A DNA stretch of 26,497 nt from a virus: the IMG/VR virus record IMGVR_UViG_3300025070_000191, positions 1 through 26,497 of that record; one strand, 5' to 3'. A model generated the notes under the pieces. The model was not told where the DNA came from. It saw only the letters and a list, made by a program, of their open reading frames with translations, and did not search any database. Numbering within the stretch: the first letter of the stretch is position 1; the number at the start of each line of letters is the position of its first letter. The position numbers were made by a program, and so were the translations under genes. Shown here in pieces: positions 14,095 to 22,314 of this stretch.

Positions 14095-17000
14095 TTAATT
14101 TGTAAGATAGAACTGGTATAGAAAAACAGAAGAAGGACTATCATCAATATCCCCCGTAGACATACCTAGTGAACCAGCCAAATTATTAGCATCTTTAACT
14201 TTTAAAAATACATTAAACTGAGTACCTAAAACTCCAGTACTAGATGGCTCTATATAAAGGTCATTGTATGTTGTTGGGTATCGATTGTATGGTCTAAGTA
14301 AGTTTGAATATTCAAGTCTATACTTAACAACCCCACTTTCTACTACTCTTCGCAACTTTATTTTGTCATCATAATCTCTATCAAGGTCAGAAAAATAGCC
14401 TGGATATGTAGTGTTATAAAATCTTACGGTGGATAAATTTATTTTTATGTCACTGTAAAGTATCTTGCCTAAAATTCCTCTGTCTAATGATAGTTTATTA
14501 AATTCAACTACAAGTTCTTCATCCTGCAAATTAGAATCATTTGCTCCATTTTGAAATTGGAAGTCTTGTAATGTGGACCATTGTGGAGTATTTATATCTA
14601 AAGCGGGAAATTGTATTATTGAGGGATTTCCAAAAGCCCAACTATTCCAAGTTATCATTTTATTGGTAGGGTATGCAGGAACAACCCCACCTGGAAACCC
14701 TTTTCTTGAATAATCAAAATTATCAGCTTCAACACTACTACCACTTGTTTCAATTATTGGAGAATTTGAAAGCTTATTTATTTCCCCTGTTATAGTATAT
14801 TTACCTGTGTAATCAACCCCACCGTTTGTGTTAGTTAATTTAAGGTTTATCGTGTAAGAATTGCTTGGTGATGTGTAAACAAATGAACCAGCAGTAAGCC
14901 CAGTCCTTAATTGAAACTTAAAAGGAGCCACACCCTGTTGAACCACTCTAAATAAATCTTTATCTAAAAATACATCGTTTTCATCTATAATAGATAATAT
15001 CTCTACAGATACATTAGCCCCATACAGTGATGTTAAAGAAACTCCTTGTGCGTTTAATACGTCAAATGGAGTTGTACTAATTAATTGGTCAGAGGTATAA
15101 TTCTCGTTTAAAACAAATGTCCAATCAGAAATTTCATAAGGAACTAATCCAGATATTCCATCCTTAATATCTGTATTTAACTCTGATATTAACCCAGATG
15201 TACTTGTTTCGTAGTATATATCTAAGGCAGACTCAAATGCTTCAGTTTCGTAAACATTTAATCTTACATTCTCAAAAGTAACTGTGCTTGCATCTGCTCC
15301 AGCAGCACCAATTTGCTCTTGAGTTGAAACTTTACCTATGTACGGATTTGCACCTAAGTTTAATATTCTATTAGTAGTTCCAGTTTCTGCAACAGGTGCG
15401 TCTGGTATACTATAAAATGGCGACACAGTGTATGCTGCTCCATCTACTTTTGTATCTAATCCTAATTCATCTCTTGTACCAATAGATACAACCTTATCAG
15501 GAGTTTTACTTGTGCTTATCTGTTGATTTGTTGATTCAGATGAATTAAACAATGAGTTTGACACCCTTGGAAATAATTCAACTGAACTTGAGAACTGGAC
15601 ATCTTGAGGTCCAACCTCTTTTAAATCTCTTGGTACTTTATTCACATTATCAGAAAACAATGTTATAAATGCAGTATCGTTAGATGTTGGTGTTGTTGCG
15701 TCTTGAGGGTAATTATTTAGTATTGTAGGGATATATACATTGTAGTATTCCTGCTCTCTTTGTTGTACAACCACTTTGTAACTGTACCATCCATTTGGAT
15801 TTGTTTCACTATATAATCCAGCATACCCGCTTCTTGTTATTGTTCCTGGTATTTCTGATTCAAAGTTTATTTTTAGTGAATTTCCTCTATAAATTTGACC
15901 CAATGTTGAAGCAGTTGGGTCTATTATATAATCTGGATTTTGACCAAGATAAGGAGCATACGTTGTAGAGTTTGGAGATGTAATTACATCAGACTGCCTT
16001 CCAAACTTATCAGCCAAGACAATTCCAACTTTATATGACCTGTTTTGCTTTAGTATGTGATTAGGGTACTCTATTTCGCTTACTGAATTTAATTGACCTA
16101 ATTCTGATTTTTCATCTGTAGATATTGAATAGTCTAAAGAGTTTGGCCTAGCTGTTCTAACCAAGTAGTTACCATACATAACTCTGTTTCCAGCGACCTC
16201 TTGAGATTTGGCCCTAATTGGAACCTTATCTGAAGCTCTTGTTGTCTCGTTTTGAGGTAATGTTTTTATAGGTAGTTGAGAATTGTATGTATATACTAGA
16301 TTTGCATTAGAGTTAGTGACAATGTCGTCTCTAGCTATAGTGTCAATAACTTTTATTGCATTTTGGTCAGACTGCTTATAAACTATATCTATCTCGTTTA
16401 CCTTTAATTCGTCTATTAATTCATTAACAGAATTAACACCTTCTGGCATATTAATAACTAACTCCAATGAATTAACTTTATTTTCAAAAAAGCTAATTAT
16501 AGTACTTTTTATAGCCTCGTTTTCATCTGATGGATTAGCTTGGTCATTAACTGTTGCTGGTACACCATTTTCATCTAAAAAGTAACCATCTTGCTTTGGT
16601 ATGAATGCTATTTGAGAGAAGGGTGCGATTAGTGAATACTCGCCATCGTCATACTTAAACCTATAGCTAAACCTTGCAAATTTGTCCGATAAAAAATCTG
16701 AATCTCCATCAAATCCACTATCGTAATATGAATTAGCACCAATAGTTATATCATCGGTATTAAAGGTTACATTATTTGGATTATTTATAGTAATTGTGTC
16801 TGTAGCTCCAGTTGTTATGCTAGCTATTGTCACATTGCTATCAACTGTAATTGAATTTGTTGCTTGAGTTATGGTTGCTCCAACCCAATTTGTATTTACT
16901 CCAGTAGGCACATCTAAAGAAGTTGTTGGGACTCCAGTAACAGAATTTACCGTAGACGTTATCGACAATGGAAGATTTTCAGAGACAACATCTTTCATTG

Positions 17001-17883
17001 TTCCCTCTTTAGCCATATTCTCATCTCTGACGACAAAAACTAAGTCGCCAGTCTGACCTGTAAGTGTTCCGCTTGGAATAGTTATTTCGTCACCAATATT
17101 AAAATCCTGCCCTACATAATACTCTGCATCTCCAGTTGTTTTAATTGCTTGGACGCTTGCTACAGCACCGCCAGATGCTATCACTTGAAATTCAGCCACA
17201 GTTCCACCAACAGGGTCTACGGTAAATGTAGAGGTTGTATATACGCCATCAGTTATTGCTGTTACGTTTGTAGTAATTCTAAATGTACTATTAACTAATA
17301 AGCTACCATCACCCCTGTCTTTTACAAGCCTTGGGGCATTGTATGGATAGTATTTAGCAACAGATATATGCTCTTCCTTTGAATAGTAATTAGGGTTAAT
17401 AAGTGCCGTATTTACATTTATTTTTCTTGGTTGATTTCTATTGTCGGTGAAAAATAAAAGGTTTTCAAGCAAGTTAATACCAAGAACTGGATGTGTTTTG
17501 GAAAAGTTTAAGAAGCTTCCACTGGCCAAAGTTGTCCCTTGATTTGTTCTTGTGTCAAATACACATATATAGTGGTGAGATGTAGATGATGCAAAGTTAG
17601 ATAGTTGGTCATTAGACACATCATTCCAATCGGTAATAAAAGCAAATATCCTGTTATTTGTAGTGTCTATATAGAACCCTATAACCTCTAAGTTAACGCC
17701 CTCTAAACCAAAGTCAGTTAACTCAGTGTTACCACTTACGTTTTGCAATAACCCAGAGTCACTCCCCTCAGAGTTAATTACGGCTGCATTTCTTGCGTCT
17801 ATGTACTCTTGGTTTGAAATCATCCTTGGGTTAAGGTCTTTGTTCATCTTAGCCCCAACGAATATATTTTTAACTTCTGGCAT
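14095..17883 (-). CDS. Tail nozzle / stabilization protein, crAss-like type
   Basis: The protein has 1262 residues. The N-terminus has NKDLNPRMISNQEYIDARN and SGLLQNVSGN, the signature start of phage stabilization (nozzle or muzzle) proteins. At residues about 404-421 it has FSYRFKYDDGEYSLIAPF, another family hallmark. RVMYGNYLVRTARPN and SYKVGIVLADKFGRQSDV follow, which fit beta-propeller blades. In podoviruses of this kind the protein forms the tube below the ring proteins and gates DNA release. Residues about 199-289 contain a Gly-rich beta module that resembles one in a neighbouring ring protein. A Thr/Asn/Val-rich stretch follows at about 305-380. The gene starts 6 bases after the upstream stop, with an AT leader ending AATATAAT just before ATG. 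Confidence 0.8.
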   Translation of the reverse strand: MPEVKNIFVGAKMNKDLNPRMISNQEYIDARNAAVINSEGSDSGLLQNVSGNTELTDFGLEGVNLEVIGFYIDTTNNRIFAFITDWNDVSNDQLSNFASSTSHHYICVFDTRTNQGTTLASGSFLNFSKTHPVLGINLLENLLFFTDNRNQPRKINVNTALINPNYYSKEEHISVAKYYPYNAPRLVKDRGDGSLLVNSTFRITTNVTAITDGVYTTSTFTVDPVGGTVAEFQVIASGGAVASVQAIKTTGDAEYYVGQDFNIGDEITIPSGTLTGQTGDLVFVVRDENMAKEGTMKDVVSENLPLSITSTVNSVTGVPTTSLDVPTGVNTNWVGATITQATNSITVDSNVTIASITTGATDTITINNPNNVTFNTDDITIGANSYYDSGFDGDSDFLSDKFARFSYRFKYDDGEYSLIAPFSQIAFIPKQDGYFLDENGVPATVNDQANPSDENEAIKSTIISFFENKVNSLELVINMPEGVNSVNELIDELKVNEIDIVYKQSDQNAIKVIDTIARDDIVTNSNANLVYTYNSQLPIKTLPQNETTRASDKVPIRAKSQEVAGNRVMYGNYLVRTARPNSLDYSISTDEKSELGQLNSVSEIEYPNHILKQNRSYKVGIVLADKFGRQSDVITSPNSTTYAPYLGQNPDYIIDPTASTLGQIYRGNSLKINFESEIPGTITRSGYAGLYSETNPNGWYSYKVVVQQREQEYYNVYIPTILNNYPQDATTPTSNDTAFITLFSDNVNKVPRDLKEVGPQDVQFSSSVELFPRVSNSLFNSSESTNQQISTSKTPDKVVSIGTRDELGLDTKVDGAAYTVSPFYSIPDAPVAETGTTNRILNLGANPYIGKVSTQEQIGAAGADASTVTFENVRLNVYETEAFESALDIYYETSTSGLISELNTDIKDGISGLVPYEISDWTFVLNENYTSDQLISTTPFDVLNAQGVSLTSLYGANVSVEILSIIDENDVFLDKDLFRVVQQGVAPFKFQLRTGLTAGSFVYTSPSNSYTINLKLTNTNGGVDYTGKYTITGEINKLSNSPIIETSGSSVEADNFDYSRKGFPGGVVPAYPTNKMITWNSWAFGNPSIIQFPALDINTPQWSTLQDFQFQNGANDSNLQDEELVVEFNKLSLDRGILGKILYSDIKINLSTVRFYNTTYPGYFSDLDRDYDDKIKLRRVVESGVVKYRLEYSNLLRPYNRYPTTYNDLYIEPSSTGVLGTQFNVFLKVKDANNLAGSLGMSTGDIDDSPSSVFLYQFYLTN

Positions 17884-17889
17884 ATTATA

Positions 17890-18825
17890 TTATTTTATCC
17901 ACTTAGATTTACCTCTCATAATCTGTGTAAGCTCACCTACCTTAATGTTAGACAACCTTATCTTAGCGTTTCTTAGCTTTGCACTTCTCTCTCTTTTTAA
18001 CCTGTTAACTATGTACTCAGGTTGGTTAATTCTACTTGCTATAATAGCGTGGCTTATGTGTGCATACATAGCCTCTTCTATCATCTTGGGGACTCTAGTA
18101 TCCAGGTCGTATGCTAAACCGTCTGAGATGTACTCTATGACGATTAGACGGCCTTTTAGATTACTAGAGAATGTAAATACCCCTCTAACATCATCAACAC
18201 CAAACCATCCATTGTTTTGAGTTAATGTAGGGTCTTCTCCGTACCGTTGACCATATGCAGCACCCCAATAAATATTTCCAACGTATTCGTCAGCTATGTC
18301 GTATCCATCGTTTAACGAGTCTGCGTCATACAGTCCTGTTATCTTTTTAGTATCAGCTTCTCTCCACCTTGTTACTGTTTGTGGTGGGTCAGTGTCTATG
18401 TTTTCGCCATCATCATCCTGTATGGGTACACCATCAGAATCTTGCTCTAAAGCCTCCGCAGGATTTATCGTTAAGTTTGTGTTTGGGTATATTATTCTTT
18501 TTACACCTAGGCTATCAATCCAAGACAGTCTAACGTAGTTCACATAGTCTTGTGGCATTATAGCCGTTAAACTTGGAGATATAGTTAGTTCTTGAGATTT
18601 AATAGTCTTTAGTGTATCATAACTAAACTCCTGCATACCACGTTTTGCGTGGAATATTACATCAGTCCTTTTAACACTTGGTATTAATTTACCTGCTCCA
18701 ACGTATGCAACAATAAAGTTATTAATAACATCGTTTAAAGAAGTGTACTGATAGCCCCCATAATTATCGCCATCATAGTATTGTGCATTAGTTTCGGTGA
18801 TTAAACCACCATTTGGATTTGGCAT
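17890..18825 (-). CDS. Head-tail ring / adaptor protein, crAss-like type
   Basis: This 311-residue protein contains SLNDVINNFIVAYVGAGK, then QEFSYDTLKTIKSQEL (about 65-80) and PQDYVNYVRLSW (91-102). I recognise this pattern in ring or tail-tubular-A-like proteins from crAss-like phages and uncultured aquatic relatives. Such proteins stack between portal and nozzle. An acidic stretch at about residues 126-147 is probably a surface loop. The C-terminal half has a helical, basic region (RLKRERSAKLRNAKIRLSN) and ends at a conserved-looking MRGKSKWIK tail. The gene sits 6 bases after one probable ring-protein gene and 6 bases before the nozzle gene, consistent with co-assembly of the collar. Confidence 0.75.
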   Translation of the reverse strand: MPNPNGGLITETNAQYYDGDNYGGYQYTSLNDVINNFIVAYVGAGKLIPSVKRTDVIFHAKRGMQEFSYDTLKTIKSQELTISPSLTAIMPQDYVNYVRLSWIDSLGVKRIIYPNTNLTINPAEALEQDSDGVPIQDDDGENIDTDPPQTVTRWREADTKKITGLYDADSLNDGYDIADEYVGNIYWGAAYGQRYGEDPTLTQNNGWFGVDDVRGVFTFSSNLKGRLIVIEYISDGLAYDLDTRVPKMIEEAMYAHISHAIIASRINQPEYIVNRLKRERSAKLRNAKIRLSNIKVGELTQIMRGKSKWIK

Positions 18826-18831
18826 ATCTTA

Positions 18832-19887
18832 TTAGCTTTTTTCGTTTATCTCATTTCTTTGTACTTGACTGGCAGCAACTTGAATTACTTGTGGGTCTTT
18901 TACAACAACTCCGAAGTAAAACAACACTCGTAGTATAAATTCTGTTTGCTCCGATACGTCTAATTCTATTTGAGTTGAGCCGTATGTGCTATTATCATAG
19001 AAGTCTGTACTTAAAAGTGTTATTTGTAAATCATCTGTTCCATTAAGAACACTAGCAGACACAGTAATTACATTACCTGCTGTATATAAATTATTTCCTC
19101 CATCTATAACATTGACAGATGTAGGAGAACCTCCTGTAATTACAACCTCTAATTGAAGCCCTGTTCCAGCAGTTAACCCTCCAGACCATCCAGGAGTAAC
19201 ATCAACAGTTCCTGCATAAGTTGCGTCAGTGTAATCTTCACTATTTTGCGATATACTATTATTTAATGTATTGTCACCTATATTTATGCTTCCTGGAATA
19301 TACGGGTTAGAGTCGTACACATATTGACCAACAGAACCAACGGAATATCCCCATCTAGGGTCTTTTGGTTTTCTTAAAAAATTTACACCTACATCACTTG
19401 TAATGCTATCAGGCTTTACAAATAGCTTTTCATTCTCAAACAAGTAAGTTGGAAAAGATTCTGTAGATTTAGTTAAAGGAGATTTTTGAATGTTGTAGAA
19501 ATCCATTCTTTGCAGTCTCTGCAATTCAGTTGTATCGTTATATACAACAGTACCTAACCGATAAAACTCCACCGTGTCACCGTATATGTCGGTTGTTGGT
19601 AGAGTAAAGTAAGGGTTTGTTGGTACGGTCGCCGCATCATATGTAGCTGTACCGAATGTCTTGAATATGGCAAGCCTTTCATCAATATTAGAAACTCTGT
19701 CAGCGTAATCTGTGTCAGACTGAGGTACTCTTAACTGCTGATTTAAGTCATCACTGTACTGCTCAAATACTTCTAGTTGTACTTGGGCAGAAATTTTGTT
19801 AAACTCATCAGGAGTAACATACCCTCGCTCTTCTTTATTAAGTATCAGTAATACAGTCTTATATACCGTATTTACATTTATTGCCAT
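18832..19887 (-). CDS. Head completion / ring protein with inserted Gly-rich beta module
   Basis: The protein has 351 residues. The N-terminus reads INVNTVYKTVLLILNKEERG then YVTPDEFNKISAQVQLEVFE, a helical start I recall from head-completion or ring proteins next to the tubular protein in Bacteroidota and aquatic podoviruses. A beta-rich middle follows, then an Asn-, Gly- and Thr-rich region at about 215-300. Within it LQLEVVITGGSPTSVNVIDG and YTAGNVITVS look like a common phage surface beta module. The last 45 residues return to the helical core (TEFILRVLFYFGVVVKDPQV). The gene starts 15 bases after a strong RNA hairpin in a 72-base gap, so translation may be affected by that structure. Confidence 0.65.
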   Translation of the reverse strand: MAINVNTVYKTVLLILNKEERGYVTPDEFNKISAQVQLEVFEQYSDDLNQQLRVPQSDTDYADRVSNIDERLAIFKTFGTATYDAATVPTNPYFTLPTTDIYGDTVEFYRLGTVVYNDTTELQRLQRMDFYNIQKSPLTKSTESFPTYLFENEKLFVKPDSITSDVGVNFLRKPKDPRWGYSVGSVGQYVYDSNPYIPGSINIGDNTLNNSISQNSEDYTDATYAGTVDVTPGWSGGLTAGTGLQLEVVITGGSPTSVNVIDGGNNLYTAGNVITVSASVLNGTDDLQITLLSTDFYDNSTYGSTQIELDVSEQTEFILRVLFYFGVVVKDPQVIQVAASQVQRNEINEKS

Positions 19888-19902
19888 ATTAATATTTTGT
19901 TT

Positions 19903-19949
19903 TATTTATAAGGGTAGACCAACAATTAAGTTAGCCTACCCTATAAATA
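19903..19949 (-). promoter_or_regulatory. Strong sense-strand RNA hairpin between capsid-proximal and ring genes
   Basis: In the minus-strand RNA the arms are TATTTATA, GGGTAG and GCTAAC, then loop TTAATT, then GTTGGT, CTACCC, a single bulged T and TATAAATA. All 20 pairs form if two G.U wobbles are allowed. On the plus strand those two pairs become A.C mismatches, so the structure is favoured in the sense RNA. It starts 10 bases after the upstream stop and ends 15 bases before the next ATG. The following bases are A-rich, so it is not a typical terminator. It may be a processing, stabilising or translation-control element. Confidence 0.7.
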
Positions 19950-19959
19950 TAGTTACATA

Positions 19960-20727
19960 TTAAGAGAATTTTTTCTCTATACTTTTGTATACTGCCATAC
20001 CTTCGTCAGTCTTAAACCAACTAGCTAATGCTGAGTATGGATGTTCGTCAAATGGTACTTCCATTAGCTTCTTGCCATTAGCAGCCCACTTGAATGTTTT
20101 TTGGTCAGGAGACAATTTGATAATGTTTGCCTCTGCTGCTCTAATACCAAAGCTTCTAAGCTCTACATTCTCATCGTGTGCAAGACTTATAAACAACGCT
20201 GGGTTGCTCTTAGCGAGTAACATCAAGTCTCTCTTAAGTTCCTTGCTTGTCATTTTAGTTACAGAACTTCCAAGTTCAGTTCTTAGTATTGCTTCTGCGT
20301 GGTCTAAGTCTAATTGTTGTGCTAAGTTTAACGCTTCAATTTCAAGTTCAATATCCTCTAACTGATTAACCGCTTCAGCAACTTGGTCTTGCTCTGCGTA
20401 CAGTATATCTTTTTGAGGGTGATATAATGATAAAAGCTTCTGTAAACTTTGTTTTGACTTTGGAATCATTAACACTCCGTTTTTAAACATAATATGAGCC
20501 AATGTAGCAGGCCCTTTCTGCTCATCAACAAATGGAGACACTTGGTTTGTTGCATACCTAAGCTCTCTTTCGTAACCTAACTCCTCATCAAAATACATCA
20601 AAGGATGTCTTTGTGAATGTTTACTTGCTAATGTAAATGTCAATGGTGACATTCCGTTTTTTAAATAGTATCGTCTATCTTTAATTTCCCACTTTGCTGT
20701 GGCTTTTTCTTTTACTTTTGTAGCCAT
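19960..20727 (-). CDS. Unknown protein next to the capsid gene, conserved-looking
   Basis: This 255-residue protein is soluble, with no membrane segment or signal peptide. The N-terminal half holds RRYYLKNGMSPLTFTLASKH, ELRYATNQVSPFVDEQKG, then GVLMIPKSKQSLQKLLSLYHP. The middle is an acidic helix (EDIELEIEALNLAQQLDLDH) and the C-terminal half is helical. I recall similar sequences in uncultured marine phages but no assigned function. The position just after the major capsid gene, and its isolation between two hairpins, suggest different expression from its neighbours. Candidate roles are a capsid accessory (decoration) protein or a head-assembly factor. The A/T-only leader before ATG is TTATTAAATTTTATTATATT. 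Confidence 0.7.
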   Translation of the reverse strand: MATKVKEKATAKWEIKDRRYYLKNGMSPLTFTLASKHSQRHPLMYFDEELGYERELRYATNQVSPFVDEQKGPATLAHIMFKNGVLMIPKSKQSLQKLLSLYHPQKDILYAEQDQVAEAVNQLEDIELEIEALNLAQQLDLDHAEAILRTELGSSVTKMTSKELKRDLMLLAKSNPALFISLAHDENVELRSFGIRAAEANIIKLSPDQKTFKWAANGKKLMEVPFDEHPYSALASWFKTDEGMAVYKSIEKKFS

Positions 20728-20756
20728 AATATAATAAAATTTAATAATAAATAAGA

Positions 20757-20796
20757 GTAATAGTTACCCCCATCTAAAAGACGAGGGTAACATTAC
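20757..20796 (-). promoter_or_regulatory. Strong sense-strand RNA hairpin after the major capsid gene
   Basis: In the minus-strand RNA the arms are GTAAT, GTTACCC, T and CGTCT, then loop TTT, then AGATG, G, GGGTAAC, a single bulged T and ATTAC. This gives 18 pairs, two of them G.U wobbles that become A.C mismatches on the plus strand. It begins 15 bases after the capsid stop codon. The next bases (TCTTATTTATTATT) are T-rich but interrupted, so it might be a weak terminator. It may also be an attenuator or a 3'-end stabiliser that keeps capsid mRNA high relative to downstream genes. Confidence 0.7.
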
Positions 20797-20811
20797 AATA
20801 ATTGTTTGCAA

Positions 20812-22308
20812 TTATGCAGCCGTGAACAATACGAAATTGTTAGCAGCTTGAGTAACTAAACATCTTTCAGATAAGAAGTTTACAGTCATTGCATCTAAAT
20901 CAGAAGTGTAAGCACCACCTACAGAACCAGTAATCCAAGACTTCATTCTTCTGTCGTCAGCTTCTGAAGCTCTGTAACGTACGTGCAAGAATGGTCGTCT
21001 GATGTTAGTACCTAACATTTGGTCGTATACTGTGCTTGTTCCAGCAGGAACTAATACGCCTTCAATATTGTCAACTAAACCACGAGTTGTAGCATCGTTT
21101 AAGTATTTCCAGTCAGTCTTATAGAAGTCGTAAGAACCTCTTCTGAAACCGTCAAATCCTAAGTTTAATGCCATTTCTTCAGAGTTTTCAAATACACCGT
21201 AAGATGTACCACCTGCTCCGTAAGAATTTTGTGCAGCTAACATATCATCAAAATCCAAAGAAATATCTCTGTTTAAGAATAACATATTCTCTTCAATAGC
21301 TCCTTGCTTATCAAGATTTTGTAGAATTGTATCAAAGTCACCTAAAGCACTTCGTGTTCCAGCACCACTTGTTCCAGTTCCATTTGCATAGTTTTGATAT
21401 ACATTACCTCTTTCAGTAATAGCAGCAAAAAGACCTTCTGTACCAGCAGTATTAATTGTCGCACCATTTACTTCATCGTTATTTAATCCATTAACAACAA
21501 CCCCAGAGCCAGCAGCAGCAAGTTCACCTTCAACTACAGCCATTTCTAAGTAATCTTGGAAACGTAATCTTGTCTCTCCTTCAGACTTCAAATACCATAA
21601 GTATCCTGATGTTCCATCTTCAGCAGCAACTTCAACCCATCCAATTTGTGCAGCATCAGAACCACTAATTCTATAGTTGTCTTTGATGATGATTGGCTTG
21701 TTGTTAAACTGTGTAAATGAAGCTTCCAAAGAACCTTGCATTCCTAATTGACCTTTAGCAAATTCAGAACCGTAAACAAATAAATTTACCTGTCCGTCAG
21801 TAATAGTACTTAAAGTAGGAGTCGTATAAGATAATACTGTAATTTGATTATCTGCTGGTACATCAGATACATAACACTTTAATGTAATTAAACCAGTAGC
21901 AGCATCAGCAACAACAACAGTGTTACCTTTTCTTATAGAATGTTTTCCACCTTCTAAGTGTCCAGCACCAAACTCAATAGTTGAACCAGTAGCAGTAGCA
22001 GCACCACTCAATGTTACTGTAAGGTCTCCAGCACCAGCTTCGTATCCAATGTGTAATCTGTTTTGCTCAGACCATACAACTTGGTCAGAAGTCATTGGCA
22101 TTTCAGCACCTACCATTCTTAAGAATCCTGACAAGGTTCTGTTTCCGTATCGCTCTACCTCAGCTTCATAAAGCTCTGGTAAGTATTGTTGTGCAAAGTC
22201 ATTATTACCATCTGTAAAACTTAGATAGTTATCAGCCAACGCTGTTTTCGATGGCATAGGTTTTAGGTTAAATACACCTAAAGGGTCGTTTGTTCCAAAT
22301 TGTCCCAT
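20812..22308 (-). CDS. Major capsid protein, crAss-like HK97-fold type
   Basis: The protein has 498 residues. It starts GQFGTNDPLGVFNLKPMPSK, then has DFAQQYLPELYEAEVERYGN and TLSGFLRMVGAEMPMTSDQV, an N-terminal arm I recognise from crAss-like major capsid proteins. The middle has a beta-rich Gly/Ala/Thr region at about 95-180, which could be an inserted or extended domain. KPIIIKDNYRISGSDAAQIG and LWYLKSEGETRLRFQDYLEM follow, and the C-terminal part is typical of an HK97-like shell protein. It lies 6 bases after the scaffold-like gene, the usual order. Sampled lines have somewhat higher G+C than the tail genes, which may reflect codon selection for high expression. No separate protease gene is visible in this window. 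Confidence 0.85.
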   Translation of the reverse strand: MGQFGTNDPLGVFNLKPMPSKTALADNYLSFTDGNNDFAQQYLPELYEAEVERYGNRTLSGFLRMVGAEMPMTSDQVVWSEQNRLHIGYEAGAGDLTVTLSGAATATGSTIEFGAGHLEGGKHSIRKGNTVVVADAATGLITLKCYVSDVPADNQITVLSYTTPTLSTITDGQVNLFVYGSEFAKGQLGMQGSLEASFTQFNNKPIIIKDNYRISGSDAAQIGWVEVAAEDGTSGYLWYLKSEGETRLRFQDYLEMAVVEGELAAAGSGVVVNGLNNDEVNGATINTAGTEGLFAAITERGNVYQNYANGTGTSGAGTRSALGDFDTILQNLDKQGAIEENMLFLNRDISLDFDDMLAAQNSYGAGGTSYGVFENSEEMALNLGFDGFRRGSYDFYKTDWKYLNDATTRGLVDNIEGVLVPAGTSTVYDQMLGTNIRRPFLHVRYRASEADDRRMKSWITGSVGGAYTSDLDAMTVNFLSERCLVTQAANNFVLFTAA

Positions 22309-22314
22309 TTCTTT

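Noticed and set aside
17726-18220. Plus-strand open frame of 164 codons spanning two minus-strand genes
   Set aside because: It crosses the boundary of two well-supported genes. The product is Leu/Ile-rich as expected from antisense reading, and it has no sensible leader.
19903-19949. TATAAATA as a T4-type late promoter
   Set aside because: The 8-mer is explained as one arm of the hairpin, and the same string also appears inside coding sequence. No other gene start in the block has a matching element at a fixed distance.
19903-19949. Hairpin as a rho-independent terminator
   Set aside because: The sense strand after the stem is A-rich (AAACAAAATATT) without a T tract, unlike the clear terminator at 19-53.
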